Positions 25,112 to 37,100 of a stretch of 64,000 nucleotides of DNA are shown piece by piece. A model generated the notes under the pieces. That model was not told the origin of the DNA. It saw nothing but the letters and a program-made list of their open reading frames with translations, and searched no databases. How positions within the stretch are numbered: the stretch's first letter is position 1; every line of letters begins with the position of its first letter. The DNA is taken from contig NC_088315.1 of the NCBI RefSeq assembly GCF_910592395.1, positions 18,769,808-18,833,807 on the forward strand. Reading direction: 5' to 3'. The translations under genes were made by a program, and so were the position numbers. Source of the DNA: Lineus longissimus. Lineage: Eukaryota > Nemertea > Pilidiophora > Heteronemertea > Lineidae.

Positions 25112-25475
25112 GAATCACGTAATCTTCAAAGGGTGTTTCGCGAAAAACTTTACTGTTTACAGTAACCATACACGTAATCTTCAAAGGGTGTTTCGCGAAA
25201 ACTTTACTGTTTACAGTAACCATACACGTAATCTTCAAAGGGTGTCTTGCGAAAACTTTACTGTTTACAGCAACCATACACGTAATCTTCAAAGGGTGTT
25301 TCGCGAAAACTTTACTGTTTACAGTAACCATACACGTAATCTTCAAAGGGTGTTTCGCGAAAACTTTACTGTTTACAGTAACCATACACGTAATCTTCAA
25401 AGGGTGTTTCGCGAAAACTTTACTGTTTACAGTAAACATACACGTAATCTTCAAAGGGTGTTTCGCAAAAATTCG
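25112..25475. repeat. 54-bp minisatellite, about 6.5 copies
   Basis: The unit contains CACGTAATCTTCAAAGGGTG, TTTCGCGAAAACTTTACTG and TTTACAGTAACCATA. The period is a multiple of three, so both strands stay open by chance; there is no sign of a gene. Confidence 0.9.
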
Positions 25476-26255
25476 GCAGAGCAAAAAGTATACGGCTACA
25501 GAAGACCTTTTTAAATCAGGAAAATCAGGAGCCCAGCTCCATCATGGTGAAATCATTCAGTGTAATTGGGAAAAAGAACATTCATCTCTTTCTTCTTGTG
25601 TCATATGCTTGGATTGGATTCGAAAAAACATTTGTGAAATAGGAGAGTGAAACCAGCCACCCTGAGCCAAGAAGCTTCAAACATCCGGTAAAATGCCTTT
25701 CTACCTCAGCACGAACCCGTGTAATTGGACCCAATTTTCTCTTTTTGCATTGTGAACATCCTTATACATCCAGGCCTTGAATTTAAAACTTAAACGGCAA
25801 CTGCCATGGCAGTGGTAAAATTTGCCTAGCGCAGCCATTAGTTGCTTTGGTTCAAAAATTCCCTGCCCTGCTTTCGACTCAGTTCAATTGGCACCATTTT
25901 GCATGGTCTTGGAAATTTCCAAACTTTTCCGAAAAGACCAGACCAGTTTCAAGGCACGCACTTGTGCAAAATAGTGCATCATGTGAAAAACTGATTGAAT
26001 CGAATGCAGCACAGGACCTTTCTGAAGGAGACAGAGCGCTGAATCCTTGTTAGAAAGTGTGTAAAGATGATTGTTGAGGGGAAATCAGGTCGATTTATAG
26101 CGGCTCGGTAAGGCAGAAGGCGTATAGGATGAATTTGTATGGATCATAAAAAAGCACAGAAAGGTTCTAACCGCCTCCAAGCCCATAAAGACAGCAGCCC
26201 AACTTCACCAGCACAATTGGATTTAAAGATTTCCAAGCCACATGTGATGCTGGCG

Positions 26256-29200
26256 TTACAGTATCAAGGTCCTGGGTCGAATTGTGCTCATCCACATCCG
26301 AGCTTGTTCTGTTAACTCGAGTTGGTCCTGTGTCTTCCCACATGCGACCATTTCGTATCCGAAGTTTAACTGAAATGGAAGGAACAGAATGATGTATACA
26401 CTGAGAAGGGTTTCTGCCAGAAAAAAAATTCAAGGTGGGGGCAAATTTTAACGAGCCAAAGATGAGCTGCAAAGGGGGCCGGGCCCTTCCTCTAAAAAAC
26501 ATTTTTTGGGGGAACAAGCCAAGAGAACACGCGTTTTCCGTGATTTCATGACATCACTCGGCAAGCCTCACCCCCATGGATCATGAAAGGGTGTACCCCC
26601 ATTTCGTCTACACCCATTTCGCCTACCCCCATTTCGCCTACACCCATTTCGCCTACCCCCATTTCGCCTACACCCATTTCGCCTACCCCCATTTCGCCTA
26701 CACCCATTTCGCCTATCCCCATTTCGCCTACACCCATTTCCCCTACACTCATTTCGCCTACCCCCATTTCGCCTACACCCATTTCGCCTATTCACCATTT
26801 CGCCTACACAGTTAGATGTAGTAGTTCTAGTCCGGAAGGCAAAATCCAAGATGGCATCCTTGCAGCCATGTAGGAATTAGACCCAACCCCAAGTCAACAG
26901 GGCACCAACACGCCACAGGAACCTCAAGCCCATCAGCTGCCTCGTTACGCAGCCAATCAAGAAATGAAAGATTCTTACCCTGGGGAAATCTTTACTGGGC
27001 GTTTCAGCGAAGCGAATCTTCTGCGGTCTCAAACCGCTCGGCGTCTTGTGCGATGAATGAGGCAGCGTGAACGCATCGTTCAAGGAGAGGTTTTCGTCCT
27101 GTAGGTCTTTGATGATCGACGGCGGCGAGAACACGAGGCTTGATTCACCCAGCAGCGACTTGCTCTGGAATCGACAAACGAGAAATTAATCAAAGAGAAT
27201 CCTCAAAGTCCTTTTCAGCATTTGACATTTACAACGTACAATCCCAAGGTGGTCTTTACCAACCTCTGTCGTGGCTTTGGCCACCAGTAATTAGGAACGG
27301 CATACCCCTTTGACAACTCTGATGGATGAGCTGATGTCGGGATCTGGAAGGTCCGTGATACCTACCGGTGTTTCTGGCATCAACATCAGCGAGTCGCCTC
27401 CACCAAACAGATGCATGTCTCCAGGGGTTGACCACTTCTGATCCAAAGACTTTCTCGCCTTCTTGGTCGGTGTCATATTCTGTAAGGTACAAAACGCCCA
27501 AAGGATAAATAATACACAGATGCTCAGTTTTCAAACTACTTTACACAGCTTGTCGAGGTGTCAAGTCAAGTGCATTAGAAAACCACCACGTCCCAGTTGA
27601 AAGAAAGCGATGTTCGCAAAAAACATCATGCAGACAGGTTTCATGACCATCAATGTATATTGTAACAACATATCAACATGATGTTAAAGGGGGACTATAG
27701 GCAGGAGCAGAGGGGCTAATTTGGCCATCTTCAAGTGACTAATATACACAGTAAGGGCCCTGGGGGTCATGTCAGATTCAGCACTAAATATATTCCTCGT
27801 ACAAGCGTGAATCATTTCGACGCCTAGCTGCTGCCTATATTGTCCCTTTAAGAGCTACCGGTGGACCCTGGCTGCTGAGCTAATGTACCCCATATGGCCC
27901 ATTTGTCAGACAAACCTGCATATATGTTATTATCAGTGCCTGATTCGGAGAAGGACTGATGTCATACGACTGGATGAGATAGAGTCTGGTTTGAAACAAG
28001 TTTTAAACCTTAGTGCAACAGTGATGAAAACCATAAAATTTGATAACAAAATACTCATACGAATATTTTTTTTATGCTGAAGATTAAGAGTGCGCATAAG
28101 GCCCAGATGCGCATATAAAATTCCATTCACTTTCTCTTACCTCTTTGTTGGTTTTTCTCCTGTGGAGATCCTCGCGCGGCAACGGGGCAATACCGGGCTC
28201 GTGATAGTGAGCTGTATCTTCCTTAATCACCTCATTCAAGTCCTCGACAAGTTCATTGGTGGCCTGAAGAAATCGACAACAAATTCTCAAATAAGTACAG
28301 TGGAACCTCCCTTTGCAACCTCTCTATTAAGGACACTAGTTTTGGTCGCAAATTGGTACTTTCCATTCAATTTGGCCTCCCTAATCAGGACACCTCTCTA
28401 TTAAGGATACTAATTTTGGTCCAAAATTGGTACTTTCCATTCAATTTGGCCTCTCTAATCAGGACACCTCTCTATTAAGGACACTAGTTTTGGTCCCAAG
28501 TTGGTACTTTCCATTCAATTTGGCCTCTCTAATCAGGACACCTCTCTACTAAGGACAGCAAATGTCAGTCCCGAGAGTGTCCTTAATAGAGAGGTTCTAC
28601 TGTACTTCTAATCGCTAAGTTAAAACGACTTGAGACACAAGTAAGGATAACCACTTTGTTGTTTTTAACTTAGTCGATGTGTGCGTGAACTTATATTCCA
28701 AGTTCGGCGAATCTGGTCCTATTTTCTTGGACTTTTTATACTTTTAAAACAAAATCTTCAGACCTTGTAGAACAATGCACAAAACAGTGCAAAATAGATT
28801 TCAAAATTTAAAAAATTCAATCAGAGAAGTGACGATGAAAAATTCAATCATAGAAGTGATTATGAAAAATCCAATCAGAGAAGTGACGATGAAAACTCCA
28901 ATCAGAGAAGTGACGATGAAAAATCCAATCAGAGAAGTGACGATGAAAAATCCAATCAGAGAAGTGAAGATGAAAAATCCAACTCTTTTGATTAGCAATA
29001 TCAACTTACCAGTATACTGCATGTCAACGGGCCGCTCTTCTTTTCCATTTCGGCGAGAGCATTTTTGAACGGTGTAGGAGTTCGCGGCGTTGCATCTAGA
29101 ATCGATCGCTTCACCTTTGGGGTGCGGAAGCGGGTCGTCTTTGAGGTGCTGAAAAATGAAATGGAAATCAAAATCGAGTCAAATCAAAACTTAAATATTT

Positions 29201-32200
29201 CGAAGTGATAAGTCTGCTGGACTGCCCGTGAAAACGAAAGGCGCCTAAGAACTTGAGCTTATTCCGGTTTGTAAATTGTACCAAAGCTACTATGAGTATC
29301 CCTCCCCCTGAACAGGATGCTGGTCCATCGAACGAAAAACTTCCCAGGTAGGCCTAGTCCCCATTTAAACACCTGAGTTGAGTGGATCAAGTAAGGTTAA
29401 GTGTATTTTTCAAGGAAACCAAGACGAAACAGTTGTGATCCTTTCCAGAGTTGAACCCATAACCTCCTGATAGGAGCCTGGCACACTAAATAAAATGCTA
29501 CACCACTAATGTGCTTCAGGCCTGCTCCCTAATGAGAATAGAGGAATACTGGCCTAGGGACACCACCCTGACCACACAGCCCTGGGGCTCTGTGGCTTCA
29601 GACCTGCTCCCTTATGAAGAATGGAGAGGAATACTGGCCAAAGGACGCCACCCTGACCACACAGCTCTGGGGCTCTGTGGCTTCAGACCTGCTCCCTTAT
29701 GAAGAATGGAGAGGAATACTGGCCAAGGGATACCACCCTGACTACAAAGCTCTGGGGCTCTGTGGGGATCTTTCTAGGACAGCCGACTTTGTTGGGTACG
29801 GGAAAAGAAACCGACCCAATATCTTCATGCTTCTCAACAACTGATCGAAGAAGAAGAAGTGAAAAATTCCTCAAAATTGACAGAGCTGCATAGAATCAAG
29901 AATGACATTTTTACGAACCTATCTGGGAGGCTGAGCGTTGGTGTATCAATGTTGCCGCTGGTAAAAGGGCCATTGCGCACTGGCGTGGTCGTCAGCAGAT
30001 TCTTACACACCGGGGTAGACGTCAACTTCTCACCAAACGGCTCATTCAGGAACTGAAATTTAGTATGAAGTAGAGTTAATCCATTTTTGACAAAATAACA
30101 TCTTTTTATGAGATTTACTATCGGATCTTGTCGTTTGGCATCGGAACGGTTTGGAAGTAAGATCCACAGTACTGTCAGCTACAATGGTCTTCATACTGAT
30201 TTCTCTTAAATTGACTGATTTTTCTTAAAGGGTAACTCGTGTCAAATTTTACCATATAATGTTTTAGCTGTTTTTGACAAATGACTACGTCACTTTCTCA
30301 TAAATCGGTAAGGTTTTCGAATCGAAATGCACATTTTCTAGAAATTGATGGTTTAATCCCGCCCGGACGGCTCGCTTCGATGCCGTTTTCGTTGATGACG
30401 TCACAACATGAACATTTTCGCGGTCGCGGTGGTTTACATTCAGCGATTTTATAATAAATCTAATCAAAAATGGAAAATTTGAGCTTTACATTTGTGATCA
30501 ACAATTAAAAACGGACGTATTTCCGCAAAGTTGTAAATCACATCATAGTATCACTTTAAATTGAGGTGGTGCTGTTTGAAAGGTGACAGCCCGACATGGT
30601 CAAGAAGGAAGGGGAAGACTGATGATCATCTCCTTTTTGTTGAAATATCTTTGCATCTGAACTTTCAGCCAAAAATATATGCCAAACGAACCTGTGATGG
30701 TGAGAAAGGTAAATCCTTGATGGGCGTTTTCGTAGGTGTCATTGGCTCTTTCTTAATCTTCACGCCGGGCTCCGATTTGACGATGTCATCCTGATTATGT
30801 GACTCGGCGGCTGGTGGCTGGTTCTCAGTGTTGCTGTGACTGTGTTTCTTGACGGAGTTAAGGAATCTTACAAGAAGGTATCGAAGCATTTCTCTACTAC
30901 AGACACTCGCCACAGTGCATTGATGAACTCATATAGAGGAATATGGCCTACCAGTTATTTGAATCTCAGACACTGTCACAGTGCAGTAGTGAGGGGTGAA
31001 ATTGATGAACTCTTAAAGAGGAATATTGCCTACCAGTTATTTGAATCTCAAAGTCGAAAGCTATCAGGTCGGCCTGAGGTAGCAAACTTTCAAAGTCACT
31101 GATCCTGAACAAATCAAATGATATTTGTGTTAAGGAGCAGCAAGGGAACTGAACAACAGGCTCTGTGGCTTCAGAATAGAGAGGAATATTGGCCAAAGGA
31201 CACCACCCTGACACACAGCTCTGGGGCCCTGTGGCTTCAGACCTGCTCCCTTATGAAGAATAGATAGGAATACTGGCAAAAGGACACTACCCTGACCACA
31301 CAGCTCTGGGGCTCTGTGGCTTCAGACCTGCTCCCTGATGAAAAATAGAGAGGACTGCTGGCCAAAGGACGCCACCCTGACCACACAGCCCTAGGGCTCT
31401 GTGGCTTCAGACCTGCTTCATAATGAAGAATAGATAGGAATACTGGCCAAAGGACACCACCCTGACCACAAAGCTCTGGGGCTTCACACCTGCTCCCTTA
31501 TGAAGAATAGAGAGGAATACTGGCCAAAGGACACTACCCTGACCACAAGCTCTGGGGCTCTGTGGCTTCAGACCTGCTCCCTAATGAAGAATAGAGAGGA
31601 ATACTGGCCAAAGGACACTACCCTGACCACACAGCCCTGGGACTCCATGGCTTCAGACCTGCTCCATAATGAAGAATAGAGAGGAATATTGGGCAGAGGA
31701 CACCACCCTGACCACAAAGGTCTGGGGCTCTCTTGTGAACTCTCTAGGACAGCCAACTTTGCTACAGAAAAAGGACTGACAGTCTAGCATTCATCTCAAC
31801 AATTTTGGACGCAGAAAGAAAAGATTTTAAGAAGCTCATGTAAATCAAGTGTTAGACTGTAAACAAAGTACTCTAATGATTCATCAGAAAGCAATAGATA
31901 TCTTGAGAAAAGTAAGAATATGACACGACAGCAGGTCGAGGGTTAATTTTGGAATAAAAAGATACTTGTTGCACCTGGAAGGATACCGTTCTCTTACGCT
32001 TACTCTTTCGGAGTATAGGTGGCGTACTGAGACGATTTGTGACCGGCGACGATGTGATCGAGATGAGTCCTCCGCCGGATTTTGAGTCTTTCAGAGCCGA
32101 CACTGCATTCCCATCGAATCGATATGCTGAAAAAGAGACTCGAAGATAACAGAAACGAAATATACAACGAGACATTATAATCATGTCATTGACAAGGTTT

Positions 32201-34075
32201 CGACTGGAAATTCCTCTGATTATCGTCAGTGTATCCGGTTAACATGCAACAAGACGCTGCCCTGTAATGGCTCAGACTCTCAACTAGACGTCAAGATGTC
32301 GCTGGTCAACCCCCACAGTCGCATAGGCAATGAATCACACGATGCCAGAAAAATTCTTGGACTACATACAGCTGCTGCCACCTTTCTTCAAGGTAGTGAA
32401 CTTGATGGGTGTGACACCAGTGGTTGCGCTCGTGCCGTTGATGAGATCAAGCGTGGTCATCTCACCAAAGTTGCTGCCATCTGCGATGATGTCTGCCAAG
32501 TCTGGGATGCACCTAAAGAAGAGGTCAAAGAAAAAACGACAATATACAGCATTTTCAGTTTTGGGGACCGGTGTTCTACACACTGGCCATTTTTTAGCCC
32601 AGAGAGTCACCCCACTCAAACAAAAACATAGTTTAACATTTACCACAAGGCTTGAAAATATATTGGCAGGCTAAAATCATTTATCGAGTACACACACTCA
32701 GCCTTAAAGTCAAAGACGTCATAACAATGACATTGTCATAATCTGAAATCCACCTGATCTCAAAAATTTGACATCACCGAAGAAACTCCCCGACTTACTT
32801 CAGCGGTGAGAGGAGACCTTCCGGATCCATCATCAGAGACTTCTTCGGCGACGCAGCCTGTGGTTCCGTCCGCTGGACCATCACAGGAACGGTACTTGCC
32901 GGTCGGCTCCACTGCTGGTTGTACATGTTATATGTAGGTTGATTGTATGTGCGCTGTGGAGCTGGAGTGACAAGAAAGAACATGTCAGTCACAAACTACA
33001 AAAGATGAATACATGTAATGCTTTTCCTTCTTCTGCTGCTGGTTCTGAATTTTTAGATGCATGCTTTGATAATTGTTGTTCGTTTTTGGTAACGAAGTCC
33101 ACTGTCCTAGAGATTTCCGCCACAGAGCCCCAGAGCTTTGTGGTCAGGATGGTGTCCCTTGACCCAGTATTCCTCTCTTTTTTTCATCATGGAGCAGGTC
33201 TGAAGCCAAAGAGCCCCAGGGCTGTGTGGTCAGGATGGTGTCCTTTGACCAGTATTCCTCTCTATTTTTCATTAGGGAGCAGGTCTGAAGCCACAGAGCC
33301 CCAGAGCTGTGTGGTCAGGATGGTGTCCTTTGACCAGTATTCCTATCTATTCTTCATTATGGAGCAGGTCTGAAGCCACAGAGCCCCAGAGCTGTGTGGT
33401 CAGGGTGATGTCCTTTGGCCAGTATTCCTCTTTATTCTTCATTAGGGAGCAGGTCTGAAGCCACAGAGCCCCAGAGCTGTGTGGTCAGGGTGGTGTCCTT
33501 TGACCCAGTATTCCTCTCTATTTTTCATTATGGAGCAGGTCTAAAGCACACAAGCTGTATGGTCTCTCGCTCCACATTCATATCCAGAAATTTTCACAAG
33601 CTTATTCTGTGAATATGAATTTCTTTTTAGATATTTCTAGATTTTTATTGTTTTGAAATTGTTTTAGCAGAGTACATGCATGTCATAATCTGTCTCTGGG
33701 GGAAAGAATTTCACCAGCAAAAATGTAATCTTGAAAATTTCAGAAACTTGATTCCGATATCAAGGAATTTGGATTGCCCTAGATGAGTCGAAACTGACAA
33801 ATATCTTACCATCCGCAATAGTACCAATGATATGACTGTTGCCGTTCTGCAATATCACAGTATTGCCCTGCGAGTGATTCAACGGATAATGGCGATTCTG
33901 AAACAGCCGTACAGGCTGTAGTCCGTTGAAGTTCGGTGTGTTATTGTAGCCGCTGGTAAATGCTTGACTCTGCTGCGTACGGCGCTGGACCTCCTCTTCA
34001 TTTTCAAATTTGCGCCGCATTGTGGAATTCCAGTGGTTCTTTATGGCATTGTCGGTTCTAAAAATAGGATAATAA

Positions 34076-34108
<33 letters not shown>

Positions 34109-37100
34109 GCACAAATGAATGACTGATGTTGACAACGAGGTCAATTGAAACATTTTTGGTGCAAGTACCGGTAGTGTTTTAATTTCCATCCAAAAATGAA
34201 CGTAAACATGCAGCTCATTCCACTTAGCCAGGTCTGCAGATTATCCTGTCCTGAAGGAAATGCATGTGATGGTGATTTTTGAGGAGATCGCAAACATTGA
34301 AATTAGGAACAATTAACTGGTGGACAAATTAACCCACAAGCAATAAACTCACAAAGTCCTTGGGTAAGGATTGTCGCAAATACCTATCTCTGTGAAGTGA
34401 CACTCAAAGCTTTTTAATTCCTTTTTCAAATCAAAATTTTATTTCTCGCAATTGTGATTTTCGCAAATCTACAGTAACAGTACTACATGTTATGTAGAGT
34501 ACTGGTATATTCGTGAAAATACAACCCCAGGAAAAAGTTGGTGGATTACAGTAGCACTTCAAAGAAAAGTCATCAAATTCCGTACCTTCCAGGCAGATAC
34601 TTGGCAATCTCTGCCCAACGATTCCCAAGCTTCTTATGAAGCTGATAAATCAATCTGTCCTCATCCTCGGTCCACGCTGACTTCTTGATGTCCGGATTCA
34701 AATGATTGTGCCATCTTTCCCGGCACTGTTTGCCTGTGCGGCCCTTCAGATGCTTCGAGATGAGCGTCCATCTTTTCGGTCCGTACTGCTGAACTAACTG
34801 AAGGACTTTCTCATCCTCCTGTTGTGAAACAAAACAAAGAATTTTTAGCATTCAGAAAAAAAATTGACAACATTGACAGTGGAAACATAGCTTCGAGTTT
34901 TAACAATTTGACTATTCAAGCAAACAACCCCAAGTTCAAACAAGCAAAGCAAAAGATACCACCAAGTGAAGATCATGTGTTGCTACTTGCGTGGACCCTG
35001 CCTCTGGGTCAATAAACCCAGCTGGCCCCTAACCGTAGTGGCATATCAACAGGCTCAGCCTGCCTTGGAGGAGGACAACTCCCTCAAGAGTCACACCTCC
35101 AAGTGCACAGCAAGCGCTGAAGAAAAACTTCAATTCTGAACTTCTTTGTAGAACAGACAAAATCTCATCTGACAAAGTTTACATTCTCCGGATTCTGCCC
35201 CCCTTCGAAATCTTACCTCTTTCGTCCAGGGGCCCTTCACTAATTCAGGATTGAGGACTTTATGCCATCTATGCTGGCACTGGCCCTCAGTTCTGTCAGG
35301 GAAGAAGCCTGAAACACGTTTCCAATCTGTGTGATGCGAGTCAACAACTCTCTTCAACCTATCATCCTGAAAAATTTGAATTACCACGGTTAGAACTAAT
35401 GACAGGGAAAAGAGTTCTTGCCTAGGTTTCTGTTGTGACATCAATCTAATTAGGGGAATGGCACAGGCTCGGCTACTCTCTTCAATATCCTCTGCAGTGA
35501 GTTCAGTGATTGCTATATTGGCCAAGAGTAAGACAACTCTCTCTTTTTACAGTAGACAGCCAGATCAATGAAAATGGTAAGCACCTGTTGTGTCTGAATC
35601 TTGTCTTGCGGTTGTGACAATCTGAATGTCAGTCTCCTCAATTTGTAGACACACCCTGCTTTCCCTATGTTGGGCTTAATTTGCTGTGACTTCATCGCAG
35701 ACAGGGAAGGGATAATTTTCTAAGTCCTAACCCTAGGCCCAGTGTCAGTCTTATGAATACCACAGGCAAATCAAGCTCCTGTCAGACAGGGGTCCACAGA
35801 TACTGTCAGTTAACACTGACTGATGCCAAGCCACTTGCTGGTTCTGCTCCATCAGTGCTACCTGCAGGGGTCTTCCCAGTCAATGAGTCATGCTGGTTAA
35901 CGAGCAAAACTTTATAGTGACTAATTAGTTTTTTATTGATTTCCCCAGCAGAATGGTACCAATCAAATAATAGCTTCATGATCCAAAATCACTCTGCCTG
36001 TGGAGCTTTCAAGTGGTTGTCAAGAGCTGATTCATTACAATAACCACTGTCTAATCTGATTTCGTGACTACAACAAAATGTCACACGTCAATAGAAAACA
36101 ATAGAAAACGCTGTCTATTCAGACGTGCTAATTAATCTTCAGACATAATTCCACAGGCCTTAATTTATGAGTTAATTATCCTAGCACTGACAACATGGCT
36201 TGGTCGGTGGTGTTTTTTAAATACACACAGTCTGAATTACCTCTTCCTTTGTCCATCGGCCCTTGTTGATGAATTTCTTGCCACGGATCGGCAGCATCTG
36301 GAAATCATGATCAACAGGTTCATCACATTCAGCATCGGCATCATCAGTGTCGCTTTCATCTGTGCGGTAACTCCCGACTCGAAAGCGATTTGGACTTCTG
36401 AAGAAAAAGAGAATTGATAATACTTTAAAAACATTACAATACTATCTAAGATATTTTGATAGATAAATTTGCAATTTGCATGCTGAAATCATAACGATAT
36501 TGAACGGTCCTTTTCAAGTGTTCTCCATCATTGAATTTTCAATGATTGAGGGGTTGGAAAAGGCTGCCTTTTCAATGAAGCCAGGGGGAGGGGGGTGGCA
36601 GTGAGTGAGATAAAAGAGGGGGCCGTTACCCTTGCAAAATCAGAATTTTGGAGAAAGTCCAAGGGGGAGGATAAAATTGCAAACTTTAAAAGGGGTCAGG
36701 GGTTTTCCTCCATTTTTCTGATTAATGCAAGGTGCAGAGAACACGCCTGAACTTGCTTGTCAAAATATGTGCACAGAAATATATGACACAGAACTTCTAG
36801 CACAAACGGATGGCAACAAAGTAATCTCAGAGGTGTTGTTGAAGGAACTAACATCTGCTGCATAAAAACACAACTCATTATTGTCCCATACCTTTTAGCA
36901 GCATAAAAATACAATGTGATAAGCTGGTAAACCAAGCACGCCTTTACCAATTACTTGTGTTTCTAGCACTTTGCCCTCAAACAAGTAAAACAGGGGACAG
37001 ACTTCCCACTCAGCAATCAGAAGATTATATGATTGGTTTTTCCTCAAGTGTATTGTCGCCAAGGACAGAAGGAACTGAACCAAAGGCACTGAACCAAACA

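Noticed and set aside
25038-25514. Overlapping open frames of 134-148 residues on both strands
   Set aside because: They come from a 54-bp minisatellite; there are no signal, domain or splice features.
26167-26517. Alternative frame for the last MYB exon (VKLRIRNGRMWED…)
   Set aside because: The phase from the preceding exon requires TTA AAC TTC…, which gives the conserved MYB C-terminus ending RTLIL; the other frame has no family match.
26546-26873. Four overlapping open frames of repeated five-residue units
   Set aside because: A 15-bp simple array inside a MYB intron creates them.
32362-32646. MYB exon 32370-32512 read to an in-frame stop at 32362
   Set aside because: A strong GTATGT donor just before the stop joins in phase to the next exon, which carries the conserved STPPILRKSKRKR block.
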